Under the pieces are notes generated by a model. It did no database searches. It was given only the letters and a program-made list of their open reading frames with translations, and was not told the origin of the DNA. A program made the position numbers and the translations under genes. A stretch of DNA of 64,000 nt from Jaltomata sinuosa (Eukaryota > Streptophyta > Magnoliopsida > Solanales > Solanaceae), in NCBI GenBank assembly GCA_003996215.1, contig QJPP01004104.1, positions 1 through 64,000 of the forward strand, given 5' to 3'. This document shows, piece after piece, positions 31,664-43,600 of the stretch. Positions within the stretch are counted from its first letter, which is position 1, and the number at the start of each line of letters is the position of its first letter.

Positions 31664-33493
31664 AATAGTGGTGACCGTTATAGCGGTAATATATTCGCTA
31701 TAACGGAAGTCAACTTTGGTCAGCATCATTATAGAGATCGATTCCTCTATAGCGGGGGCACTATAGTGGTGTACGGACTGCTGTAGCAGACCGAGTTGGG
31801 ATTCAATGCAGAAACTTCTCCAAAACATTCAGTTTTTTCTCAACTGTATTTTGGAGAAGGGCAGGGCGATTTTAGGCAAACATACGCCATTTTGCATTAT
31901 TTTTTGTCCCAAAGGTAAGGATTCTACCACCCTAACTTAGTACTATAATTTCAATGGAGTAGAATTGCTAGTTGTGGACTCGGGAAAAGGTTTGGAATGA
32001 CCTAGAAATGGTAGAATCCGGGGAAAAAGGGGATTCTAGGGTGTAAAAGTTCTTGGGTCTTGATTATTATTGTTGGGTTATGATCAATTAACCATAATTC
32101 TCTAAATTTAACCATAAAAATGGTAGACTTAGGTGAATTCATGGTGGGAAAGCCTGGGAATGGGTGGAATGATCACAGTTTGGCTTGGGAATTGGGATTT
32201 TGTATAATCCGGGTATTTTAGCCGAGTTAATTGATTATAGTTATTGTATGTTTGTTTTTAGACCAAGAACAAGCAATATCTTTGAAAAACGGGAAGGCTA
32301 CGGTTCAATAGAGCTTTTGAGTAATTCAAGGTAGGTGATGGTTATTGATATTCCCAATATGCAATATATGTTCATGTACTATAGCTTAGTATTGTGTGAG
32401 TTGCATGTTTAGGGAACGGGGTTATGAATGTCTACTTATCTGGTTATCAGTCTTGTGAAATGAACTTGTTTTGTTGCTTGTTGGTTTACAAGTATGCTTT
32501 TGTTCATGGTTTGTTGATTGATTAGATTTGGTGTGACATTCGGTTGGCTCGGGTACCACGCCTGGTACATGTTATATGTTGGTTGGCTCGGGTACCATGC
32601 CTGGTATGGGATACTCTTCGGTTGGCTCGAGTACCACACCTGGTACCAGAATTCACAATGGTTGGCTCGAGTACCACACCTGGTATGGGTTTTGATTTAC
32701 TTAAATTGATAGTATTCTTTCGATGGTTCCCCGAGTGGACCGGGTTGTGTTCTTGAAATGTGATTTCTGCATATGGACCATGAGCGGCCGAGTGGTTATA
32801 TTTAAATGTGAAGGTTGGTCTTAGTGTAGGCTGGGGTTGCATGTCGAAACATAGTTGGTGTCCTAGGGATCCTTGGAGGGTCTAGGTTGTGGGGATAAGA
32901 CATGTGTTTATGGTCACTGATTTTTCCTTGATTGTTAAATGATTTTATGTGATTGGTAGATTAAGGAAGAGACCTGTAGTTTAGATACATTATTGACATA
33001 TTACATGTTCACTTTTCCTTACTCAGCTTTAGTTTATTGTTCATATATTATTTATTGGAGCTGGTCGATGATCCTACCAGTACACGGTGGTTGTGTATTG
33101 ATTTTGCACTTGCTTTTCTTTTGTGAGTACATGCAATCTTTAGGTGGCTGACGCATGACCTCACCTGTAGTCCTAGTAGTTCCAGATCTCAAGGGTGAGC
33201 TGCTTAGATCGAGCTACCTTGTTTTCTTCTTTTAGTTGTAGCCCACTTGCTTCGGGCTCAAACACTATTTTGCTTTTAGGGTTTCATCCCCATAATCTAG
33301 ACTTGGTAGATGTTTGGTATAGTGACTTTCAGGTTTTAGGGAGGATTTCCACAGGTTGTTATTAGTTTTTGAATGGATGTGAATGTTAGTTTCTTTTATG
33401 CAAACTGGTTTTAAGCTGTTAGAATTGCTAAGTGGTTGGTTCACTCATCCGGGGGTTGGGTGGGTGCCACTCACGGTGGGCTGGGTCATGATA
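31664..33493 (+). mobile_element. Family-A LTR, third copy, left end missing
   Basis: Aligns with the element A LTRs from the palindrome array onward: GCAGAAACTTCTCCAAAACA, AAGTTCTTGGGT.TTGATTA, AGGTAGGTGATGG, four minisatellite units at 32,541-32,690, GATCCTACCAGTACACGGTG and GTGCCACTCACGGTGGGCTG. It ends GGGTCATGATA. No primer site follows, so it is a solo or 3' LTR. The left ~350 bp are missing at the junction with element E. Confidence 0.75.
32541..32690 (+). repeat. LTR minisatellite, four ~38-41-bp units
   Basis: CGGTTGGCTCGGGTACCACG, then CCTGGTAC, then a variable AT-rich spacer, four times. It is the same unit as at 3,349-3,497. The ORFs on both strands here are products of the repeat. 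Confidence 0.88.
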
Positions 33494-34581
33494 CAATGGC
33501 TCCACAACATTTGCAAAGGAGGGGCTTTAAGCCTGTCTCTATTTCCTCTCTGCGCTTATGAGGGGAGGGCTCATTCGCGGTGGGCTTCCTGCATTCGCGA
33601 AGAAGAATTAAATAGTAGTATAAATTCTTTTCCCTTCATTTTTAAATTAGTTCCAACCGAACTTTCTTCCATTGTGGAGAGATACAAGATCAAGAAATAT
33701 AGTGGAATCATCCATTAAAGCTTAGGATCATTGGTTTCTTATCCGTGAACGATTTTCCGTCTTTAACTCATAAGTTTCTTGCTTTAATTCCATTAATTCT
33801 ATAGTTTTAATTCTTGGTTTTCCTTAGCTTTGGGGGCTGATTTGAGCTCAAAATTTGGGGCTGGTCATGCTCAAATCTTGAGCATGTGATCCTTGTTCTA
33901 CGAGGGACATTATTGCGAGTCCAATTTCTGAACTCTGTTAGCGGGCCTCATGGGTGATTTTAACCTAATTATTTTTTGACTCAAAGCATAAATTTGCATT
34001 ATGGGTATCATTTTTCTTATTTTTATGTGTAGATCATTATTTTGATAACGTGGCAGCAGTCAGAGGCTTCTCGAAAGGGAAAAGCTCCAATTTAGTGGGT
34101 TCGTGAGCGCGTGTTCGGCATCCAGGTAGGTTAAGGCTTTCCAACTTTTAGACTTTGATCATTTAAGGTATGTGTACAATAACTTGCTAATGGTTGGTGG
34201 GATATTATGGCTTGAATACACTCTATCTAGGTATTTATGATCCTTGTAGCTTGTTTAAGGTCCTTAGAGTAGAATTACACTTTGGAATCCTTAGTTCAGT
34301 AGCCGTTTCTCAGTTAAGACTTTGCTTAGTGTGTGTAGTATCCTTGGAATTAGAGTTGGATGTCTTAGCTTAGTCTCTATTAGTTTCTTGCCTTAGGTGG
34401 GGTTGTTAGGGGATTTATAGTTAGTGTAGCATTTCCGATAAGTATCAACTCTAGTATAGTATCCTTTCTTTAGTACAAAGACCTTTGATTTATTTATTAC
34501 GATATGGTTGGGTTTGGTAGTGATCATAGGCTTGGTTATTCACTTTATTATTTGTGCTTTGCTATTTTTGATATGGTGTAT

Positions 34582-36276
34582 TGATACCTTGGCATAAAAC
34601 ACCATTTTTGGCTTGAAATGGGGTTTTTGGATTACTTTAAAAGGATTTTGCTTTCTTAATGGAAAATGGATTATTTTAGCCCCGATTCGTGTTCGAACAC
34701 TGATGTGCCGTGATTTTGTGGCACTTTCGACGCTTAAAACTCGGAATTGGAGTATGTTCTTTAGGAATTTTTAGTAAATTTGATGGGTTTTTAAGTTTGT
34801 TTGCAGGAAAACAGGGTTCAGAGGCTAAGTTTAGAAAAAGACTACAAAATGGGCTGGAACTGACTTCCACGACTTAACTCTATGAGTTGAGAAAACATCC
34901 ACGAGTCCTGGAAGTCAGTTGAGGAAAGAAAACTACAGACGTGCCCAAAAGCCTGAGTTTTTACGAGAGGTTTCCACGAGTCGTGGACCTATCACCGAGT
35001 CATGGACCTATCCATGAGTCATGCTACTTGTTCATGGAACTGATCAGAGTATTACCAAAAAGCCCGAGATCCACGAGAGGTTTCCATGAGTTGTGGACCT
35101 ATCCATGAGTCATGCTTCCTATTCGTAGAAACTGATCAGAAGATGAGAAAAAGCCACGAGGCCAGTCCATGAGCCATGGACCAATCCATGAACCATGAAA
35201 TGACCTCGTGAAAGTGAACCTGGGAGATGACATTGAGCTTGAATTCCATGAGGAGCTTCCATGAGCCGTAGAAGGATCCACGGACCGTGGATTGTGTCCG
35301 TAGAAGTTGTCAAACCCAGTTCTCCTAGTTTGTTTAGGATAGGATTTGTGATGTCTATAAAAACCTTTACTAGGTTTTCCTTTACGTTTTATGCACTATA
35401 TTTTATAGGAAACACATTCGAAAATAATTGGTATTGATTTGTTCTTGGTTTTTAGAGTTTAACACATCCATTGGCTCTTGATTCTTGATTGTTCTTTAAT
35501 TATTCAAGTTTCCAGATTATTTTACTTCTTCTTGTAAGTATATGATCATGAATTCTTTAACAACTTCTGATTGTTTACTTATGAACATAAGTAACTAAAT
35601 CCACAACTAGGTTTGTGGGAACCATGATGGATTAACAACTTAGCAATTCTAGGATGGTGTTTATGAATGTATTGTTCTTCCCTTCGCTTTGATAGCTTTT
35701 TAATGGTATGCAACGTTAAAACTCATCTTATTCTTACTTGCCGGACCAAAGAGGTAACGAATGGGAAAAGGGTTGTTATAATGGAGATTTGAGGCTATCA
35801 ACCCTCATCTAATAACTTGACCTTGTCCGAGAATAGCTAATCTGGGATCAAAGGTAAGGGTTAGTCAAGCATACACCCGTAGATGAACCAAGTTGCGTGG
35901 TGAAATTCATCTTTCTAGGGGACCAACAATTTAGATGAACCTAACTTACTGATCTTGTATGCTAAGCACCAGAATAGATTGCTAGTACAATGCCTACTGC
36001 ATTATGAACTCATGGGGAACACAGTCCTAGTACATATTCTCTATGAATCACAACAATATTGATACTTTATGTTACTCGTTACTTGATAATTTACAAATAT
36101 TACTTTTTAGTTAAAACCACCTTTTGGGGAAATAAGACGGCTAAGAGAGCGAATACACATAGTTGACCGAGATCCTACCATATTCCCTGTGGGATCGACC
36201 CTAAACTTGGTTTGGTTCTATATTTGACCAACAACCGCTTTATACTTTCTTTTGGAGGTGTAATTTGGGCGTATCA
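34582..36276 (+). mobile_element. Family-D LTR inserted in the element C LTR
   Basis: TGATACCTTGGC to GGGCGTATCA (1,695 bp). Its right part matches 1-733. The flanks (TGTAT / AGTCA) show no target duplication, so either a border is misplaced or this is a recombination remnant. It contains the palindrome-rich block at about 34,900-35,310. No gene. Confidence 0.6.
34880..35310. repeat. Array of CCACGAGTCGTGG-type palindromes (family-D LTR)
   Basis: CCACGAGTCGTGG at 34,974-34,986 and the 17-nt ATCCACGGACCGTGGAT at 35,276-35,292 are inverted repeats around one central base. More than ten degenerate copies (CCATGAGTCATG, CCATGAGCCATGG, CCATGAACCATG) lie between them, spaced about 20-40 bp. Confidence 0.82.
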
Positions 36277-36281
36277 AGTCA

Positions 36282-36554
36282 CATATTTACTTATTAAGCC
36301 CAGTTTGAGTTCAGGAACTCATATTTACTTAGTAAGCCCTAGTTCGAGTCTGGGCATGCATATTTACTTATTAAGCCCCGGTTTGAGTTTAGACATGCAT
36401 ATTTACTTATTAAGCCCCGATTCGAGTCTAGAAATGCATATTTACTTATTAAGCCCTAGTTCGAGTCCGAGCATACATATTTACTCATTCAGCCCCATTT
36501 TGAGTCTGGGCATGCATATATACTCATTAAGCCCCAATTTGAGTCTGGCATGCA
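36282..36554 (+). repeat. 39-bp tandem repeat, seven units
   Basis: Unit CATATTTACTTATTAAGCCC, then CGATTCGAGT, then CTGGGCATG. Seven copies with scattered substitutions. Because 39 is a multiple of three, an ORF (36,212-36,634) stays open across it; that ORF is not a gene. Confidence 0.92.
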
Positions 36555-37205
36555 TTATCACTTCACTCATCTCGTATGGCATATCATGGCATTCTTTTGT
36601 ATTTTATTTACTATTATGCTTGAGTTGTAAGTAGTAATACTTGTTGTTTATATCCACCGTGCTTATGGGGACGATTGGGTTTATTTATTATTGTTTGTAT
36701 CTTTTTAACTTATGGGGGTCCGGTTAGGTTGTAGTTAGATTATTACTTTACGCTTTCTGAGTTATTTACTTATACTTCCGTTAATTATTTAGCTTTGACC
36801 TGTTACTCGCTTTCTGACCTCTCTTTTCTTAACTTTAGTGTATACACACATCTTATTATACTTGTATCTTATTACAGCTCAGTCGGCTTATAATGTCTAC
36901 TGAGTATCACATGTTTTGGTACTCATACAACATTTCTGCATCTTTTTTCCTGATGCAGACCTTAGTACGAGTTATCGCTATTGATGCCATCCTCGTGCAA
37001 AGTATATGATCATGGACCCAAGGTGAGCTCTTGGCGACTAGAGATGATCCATTTCCCTCTATTTCCAGACTAGTCTTATTTTGTACTCTCAAAGACGATA
37101 TTATATATATGTTGTACCTATTTAGTACTCCTTATGTTGTAGTGTCTTTTGTACCAATTGATACCAGGTCTTGGGGGATCTTTTGTATATTTTTTATTTC
37201 CCCTC

Positions 37206-37208
<3 letters not shown>

Positions 37209-37246
<38 letters not shown>
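37209..37246. repeat. (AT)n microsatellite
   Basis: About 19 AT units, 165 bp before the end of the element C 5' LTR. Confidence 0.95.
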
Positions 37247-37252
<6 letters not shown>

Positions 37253-37416
37253 TTGGATTATCCCCTTTATTAGCCTCGTTATTTGGTATAGATATCCCGT
37301 TCTTACCTCCTTCTCTTGCTAGACCGTTACTTGTCATTCTGGGCTATGAGTTTGGCTTACTTATTGATGGGTTATAGTAGGTGCCATCGTGACTTGAGTT
37401 TTGGGTCACGACAGTT

Positions 37417-37428
37417 TGGTATCAAGCC
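37417..37428 (+). other. Element C primer-binding site (tRNA-iMet type)
   Basis: TGGTATCAAGCC, three bases after the LTR end CACGACA. Confidence 0.78.
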
Positions 37429-37619
37429 TAGGTTCACTGGTGTTGTTTGTAAACGAAGAAATGTCTAGTAGAATCTTGCGGATAAGTATGATGATGTTCG
37501 TATCCTATCTTTGGGAGTCTATAAGGCATTCTTAGGAAAACCTTGCATTTTTTATTCCTTATTGTGTGCTTTAATCCTAAAAGTTTCTAGAAATCTCATT
37601 TGTTTCACTCTCTCGCAGA

Positions 37620-38930
37620 ATGGTTAGGAAGAGGGCTTCAGCGGCCGAGGGTGAGGACTCCCCGATAGTTAGGGTTCTAGCTAGGGGAAGAGGTAGAGGT
37701 TGACCCCAAGGTTGAGGCTGGGCTTGAGTTGCAGCACCATATCAGGACCAGGACAAAGAGCCATCACCAGAGCGAGAGATTGCTCCAGAGATAGTGCCAG
37801 ACGATCTGCCACCTCAACAGGCAGCGAGCAGGGACCAACCCAGCCTCTACCTGAACCTGTAGCTACATAGGCAGTTCAGGCCTCTATTGTATAGTTATTA
37901 AGTGTATTGGGAGGTATACCATAGACATCAACTTAGGGTATTCAGGGAGTAGGAGCACAGCTTATCGCTATAGCTCCATGTGTTGAGGTACCACCAATGA
38001 CGTTGGTTGCTCCACCAATAGAAGCCCAACCAGCCATTACTTTTGAGGATCAAAAGATGCTGGGTCAATTTCTTAGATTGGAACCACTGAGGTTTTAAGG
38101 CACTCCAGGGAAGGATGCGTACAAGTTTCTTATCAGCTGTCAGAAGAGGTTACATAACCTCAGCCTAGTGGATTCTCATGGGGTGGATTACATTGCTTTT
38201 CATCTTGAAAGTTTAGTGAGGTAGTAGTGGAAGGCGTATATTGAGTGAAGACCAACTGGGTCCTCTCTTATGACTTGGGAATAGTTCTATGAGTCTTTGT
38301 TGGGGAAGTATATGCCTTTAATCATACGTGAGAGACTGAGGGGTGAGTTTTTAAGGTTGCAACAAGGTTCTATGATCGTAGCCAAGTATGAGTCAAGGTT
38401 TTATGAGCTATCTAGGTACGCTACTATGATTCTGCCTATTGAGCATGAGAAAGTGCATTGTTTTGTCAGAGGGTTGAGACTTAAGCTTCGTCTACTAAGA
38501 GCATGATATCTTTAGGTCAGCCATTTTTAGATTTTGTTGATCATGCTTTCACTATAGAGGGTATTCATTGCGAGGCCCACGTGGGAAGCAATAAGAGGCC
38601 TCATCACCAGGGTAGTTATAGTGGTCCACAGTTCCAAGGTAGGGGTGTCTCTGGTAGGGGTCAACATCAACAATACTTTTTGCCTAGCAGGCCGCACTTT
38701 AGCTTTCTAGTGGTATCCAACCTGGGTACAGTTGTCAGAGCTCCGATTAGTCCTTGCGGGGTTCGTATTCTGGGTCTTCAGGTCATGGTGTCCATTCTAG
38801 GTAAGCAAGTACTCTGCAGGGCAGAGCTCCTCAGGGCTGTTATAAGTGTGGGGATATTGGTCACTTTTCTAGAGAGTGTCCCCGGCGTGGGATGTTTGAG
38901 CCTTTAACACTGACTGCTCAGCCTCTCAGA
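37620..38930 (+). pseudogene. Element C gag, broken
   Basis: The ATG at 37,620 follows CTCTCGCAGA and reads MVRKRASAAEGEDSPIVRVL, then ARGRGRG and TGA, parallel to element A gag. The capsid part reads GKDAYKFLISCQKRLHNLSL, then WKAYIE, then ERLRGEFLRLQQGSMIVAKY. A zinc knuckle CYKCGDIGHFSRECP (about 38,838-38,882) keeps all four C-C-H-C residues, unlike that of element A. At least eight stops or frameshifts. Confidence 0.85.
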
Positions 38931-39480
38931 GTAGTGGCACCATGACTAGAGGTAGTTCTCAGGGTAGTAAGGGTGGTCAATTGAGCAGGATAGGTGGTCT
39001 CACATATGATCAGTCCAACAGTGGATGCAAATATCTATATGCCTTTCCTGGTAGGCTAGAGGCAGAGGCATCAGATTCTATGATCACAGGTATGATTTTA
39101 GTGTTTCGTTAGCTAGCATCTGTCTTATTTGATCCAGGCTCTACATATTCATATATGTTTGCATACTTTTCTTCTCGGTTGGGATTATTCAGTGAGCCTT
39201 TGCCTGTGCCTATGCGTTTAGCTAGTCCCATAGGTGATTCCTTAGTAGTGGATCAGGTGCATAGATCTTGTGTTGTAACTATTCGGCAGTATGACACTTG
39301 GGCAAACCTTGTTGTGCTTGATATGGTAGATTTTGATGCTATTCTAGGCATGGACTGGTTATCCTCTTATTATACGGTCTTGGATTATTTCGCCAAGACC
39401 GTTACCTTAGCCATGCCTCTAGTTGTGTGGCATTTCTTATATTCACGCTAGGAGTTTGGTGTTGAAGGGGTGTTTATCTT
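38931..39480 (+). pseudogene. Element C protease region, broken
   Basis: Reads LASVLFDPGSTYSYM, with FDPGS where active proteases have FDSG(A/S). It continues YDTWANLVVLDMVDFDAILG and MDWLSSYYTVLDYFAKTVT. The frame is open for about 98 codons (39,155-39,451). Confidence 0.8.
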
Positions 39481-40440
39481 ATCTTGCTTATGTCTGTGAT
39501 GTTAGTGCCGACATTCCTTTACTTGGTTCGGTTTCTATAGTCTGTGAGTTTGCAGAAATCCTTCCTATCAACTTGCTTAGCCTCCCGCCTAAGCGTGATA
39601 TAGATTTTGCCATTGATGTCGAGCCATGCACCCACCCCATTTTTATTCCATCTTATCACATAAATCCTGCTGAGTTGAAGAAGCTTAATGCTCAGCTTCA
39701 GGATCTTCTGGGTAAGGGTTTTATCAGACCAAGTATTTCTCCTTGGGTTGCTCCTATCCTGTTTGTGAAGAAAATGGATGGCACTATGCGTATATGTATA
39801 TATTACTAGAAGCTGAATAAGGTGACTATAAAGAATAAGTATCTGATGCTGCGTGTTGATGATCTATTTGACCAGCTTCAGGGTGCCTCCGTATTCTCTA
39901 AGATTTATTTGAGATCTGGCTACCTTTAGTTAAGGATTCGAACATTGGATATCCCTAAAACAACCTTCAAGACTTGCTACAACAATTACGAGTTTCTGGT
40001 GATGTCTCTTGGGTTGACCAATACCCCAACAATGTTCATGGACTTGATGAACTATGTGTTCAGGACTTACTTGGACTCATTTATAATAATATTCATTGAC
40101 GTCCTCCTTGTCTACTCGAGGAGTAGGGAGGAGCACGAGTAGAATATGAGGATTGTGCTCCAGGCTTTGAGAGATCAATGACTTTATGCCATGTTTTTAA
40201 GGTATGAGTTCTGGCTTGAGTCTGTAGAATTCTAAGGATGTGTAGTGTCCAAGGATGGGATTATGGTAGACCCGGTGAAGATTGAGGTAGGTCTTGGTTG
40301 GGCTAGGCCTACTTATCCTATTGAGGTTCATAGTTTTGTTAGGTTAGTAGGTTACTAAAGATGGTTCATCGAGGGATTTTCTTCTATTACAGGGTCATTG
40401 AATAAAAAACTAGGAAGGATATACCATTTTAGTGGTCCGA
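39481..40440 (+). pseudogene. Element C reverse transcriptase, broken
   Basis: Reads INLLSLPPKRDIDFAIDVEP, then AELKKLNAQLQDLLGKGFIR, then LFVKKMDGTMRICIYY, stop, KLNKVTIKNKY, and VMSLGLTNTPTMFMDLMNYV. The active site reads IFIDVLLVYSRS: the second aspartate of the FIDD pair is valine, so this copy could not polymerise even with an open frame. Further stops follow (for example after EEHE). Confidence 0.87.
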
Positions 40441-40681
40441 CGAGTGTGAGGCAAGCTTTCTGAATCTCAATGACTTATTGACTTCAGCTCCAATTTTGAA
40501 TCTTTCAGTTGAGGGCAAGGGGTTTATGGTATATTCTGATGCTTCAGCTATTGGTTTGGGTTGTGTTATAATGCAACAGGACCATGTGATAACATAAGCT
40601 TCTAGATAGCTGAAGGTGCACGAGTGCAACTACCCCACCATGACTTGAAGTTGGCGGCGATGGATTTTGAGCTTAATATTT
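40441..40681 (+). pseudogene. Element C RNase H, first part
   Basis: Reads KGFMVYSDASAIGLGCVIMQ, then ASR, stop, LKVHECNYP, and H.DLKLAAMDFELNI ahead of the solo LTR. It continues at 45,098. Confidence 0.8.
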
Positions 40682-40686
40682 AGAGG
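40682..40686. repeat. Solo LTR target-site duplication, left copy (AGAGG)
   Basis: AGAGG precedes TGTTTTGATCC and is repeated at 45,098-45,102 after GGTGTCAACA. Confidence 0.92.
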
Positions 40687-43600
40687 TGTTTTGATCCTTT
40701 TTGGGCAAGGACGGATAAACATGGCTTTGTTTGTTGAAAGGTTCATTTTGAAAATCTAATTAAAGTTTTTGAAACGTTTTCAATTAAAGCAAGAGTCGCC
40801 ACTTAGTTTTTATAAAGTAAAAACCAAGAAAAAACTTATAGTAAATTTTAAGATCCCAAAAAAGATAAAAACTTTAAAAATTAAGAGATTAAGGGTAAGG
40901 GTTCAAGTTAATACTCTTGGAAGGGTGTTAAGGCTCCAAGAGTATCCGCTAACTCGCGGTTGCCCGGGCTTGTTTGAAAAACTAACTTGTTGACTAACTT
41001 TTGAAAACGGGATTGGTTTATAAAACATCTTATTTTTATAAAGAAGATTAATTTTAGAGGATAATTATGAAAAAGGTTATTTTATAAAAGACAATAAAAA
41101 GGGGTCCATTTTTTATACTCACCGAAAGAAAAGAGTTGAAATTAAACAAATTGAGTAAATGAAACAGTAATTATCAGAAAGTTTGATTCCTTTTGGGGAT
41201 AATTTAACTAAGTTTCGCAAAGTTAGTCCAATTATAAATCAAACTAATCAACTAAGTAACAAGAAGACATAATTAAAATATGTTAATCCTGTCCTAATAC
41301 TAGTGTGGGGGCCCTCTTTAGGCCCACCGCCATTTTCACTTTGGACTTAGTCCACTTTTCATCTTTTAGCCCTTTGGGCTACTGCTACTGCTGAATCTTA
41401 TGGGCTTTGGCCCAAATTTATTTATTCAGTCCATTTTGGACTTTTCCGATGCAGATCATTTCTTTTGGGCGTGGCCCATGTTTCTCCACCGATGCCACTG
41501 CTGCCTCAGATGTTTTAGCCCTTTTTGGGTTATTCTTGCTGGACCATTAAATAATGTTGGGCAAAGCCCAACTACAAGATGCAGGGGAATTTTGGGAGTC
41601 CAATTGGACTCCACCGGATCTCATACATAGAAAGAGTAAAATAAATGAGGATTAGTACGTGTCTTAACTAAATTAAACAAAGAAACTAATTCAAACAAAA
41701 ATATACACCAATGCGCAGGTACTTATACCAAGTTAAAGCATATGAAACAAGGACATTCATACAATAAAATCACTAATTTTATCACTTAAGACATATGTTT
41801 TATGAAACTTAGACATTTCAAAACATTCATATCTATTAACCATTTTCCAGAAAATCAATGAGGGGGTAGGGAGTGGTTCAAACAACACATGTATTCTTAG
41901 ATGCACGGAAGTGGTATCACATAGGCATAAGGCACATATTCAACATTTTTCAATACTTACATTTAAACATATAGAGCATATTCCATATAATTTGAACAAA
42001 AGACTAATTTAAGAACCTAATCTGGAAATTACATACCAGTTATAGACAAGTCAAGCGATATGAACAAGCATTTTTAACATTGATTACTCAGTACCACTAA
42101 TAAGAAATCACTCAAGAAAACAAAGGAGAAGTATATAGGAAAGCTATTAACATGATATAGGCCGAAATCATTTCATGGTCCATACAGGTAACATGTAAAG
42201 AAAACAGGGAAGTGGTCATCTTGATGAAGATGAATCAGAGGAACCTACATGGGTGAGGAACATGTCACAAGGAGGCATGCCTCACCTCTAGTTCTGTTCC
42301 ATGATAGAACTTACACACACAACAATCATGGAGTTCAGATTCTTAAAACCTTAGACCTAAATAAATTCTACTCACACAACAACCTTTTAGTATGCTAAAA
42401 TCATTTCAAGAGAATGGGGGAAAGGAACAGGGTAATAGATAAAAAATGAGGGAAAGGGGATGAGAGTTGAACAGGTCTAAAAACCTATAACATCTTCATA
42501 TAGCAAACAAAGAAACATAGCAGTCTTGAATCTTTAATAGGTCACAATGTTCTACAAGCATTACTAGACACCAATTCAAACATAAGAAGATAACAACAAA
42601 ACCTAACTATTTCATATGAATCACTTAGTCATTTCAGCATTAGCAAAATAGTGAAAAGGGAAAGGGAAGAGGAAAATCATGATTACTGTTAAACAAAAGG
42701 AAGCAAGGAGGAGGTTTGAACATTTTTCATCAACAAACCAATAGGCAACATGTGCTCATGCTATACTTAATCAAACCAACAAAACTTATGAGAAGAAATC
42801 AGGACTCAAAGATGACCCAAACATCATCCTAAATGATACTTACAGTTCAAACATGTAGACTTATACCACATAGCAAGAAACAATAGGGAAAGGATGAAAA
42901 ACCATTTAAAGCAAGTTCAAATCTAAGGGTAAATAGGGTAGGGGTTAAACATGCTCAAATTAATTAACAATTATGAAAATCTGTACTCAAATATATATAT
43001 ATATACTACACAGTTTACTTAAGAACCAACTAAACCATAGACAATCAAGGTTTAAAACTAACCTAAGCATCACCCCCAAGTATAGGAAGTAAGGCTAACA
43101 ATTCAAACATAGTTAAGACAGTAAAGAGGAGAAAACAGGTTCAACAAAGAGAAAGACTAAGCTTTTCATGAACAAAATTAGCCTTAAATTCTAGCAACAA
43201 TTCATGCTCAAGTTTCTGGCATTTAATCATCATATAAGTCAAACACAAGCTAATGAAATAAAAAAGGGGTTTATACAAGGTAAGGAAAAACAAGTTTAAA
43301 AATCATCACAAACAGCCATGAGCAAAATATATCAACACTTAATCAATACATATACGAAATATCAGTTTAGGCAAAGTTGGTAAGCTAATATGATCATGAT
43401 TATGAAGAGGGGTTGGGGAACAAAGAAGGATCAAAACCAAACGTTTTTATGAACAAAGACAAACAAATTTATCATTTAAAAACAATCTAGGGTCAAATTT
43501 ATGCTCATATTCACTGTTTTAACAAATTAAACAAAATCAGTAAAAGACCACACTTCTAACACAATATTTCTACTCGAAATCATAATATTAGTCTAACATT

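Larger units (their letters stand above)
33494..37413 (+). repeat. Element C 5' LTR (probable), interrupted by a family-D LTR
   Basis: The right end is clear: TTGGGTCACGACA at 37,413 followed by a primer site. The left limit is set by the end of the previous family-A LTR and is uncertain. It holds CpG palindrome words (ATTCGCGGTG, ATTCGCGAAG at about 33,570-33,602), the block GGCATCCAGGTAGGTTAAGG also found in family B, the 39-bp repeat at 36,282-36,554 and an (AT)n tract. Non-coding throughout. Confidence 0.5.

Noticed and set aside
32436..32842. ORFs on both strands with repeated YPSQP or WLGYHAWY segments
   Set aside because: Direct translations of the LTR minisatellite.
34582..36276. Clean insertion with TSD for the family-D LTR
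   Set aside because: The flanking five bases (TGTAT and AGTCA) do not match, so a simple insertion is not demonstrated.
843..37428. TGGTATCAGAGCC-like strings considered as tRNA gene ends
   Set aside because: They sit 2-5 bases after LTR ends and lack any cloverleaf; they are primer-binding sites.
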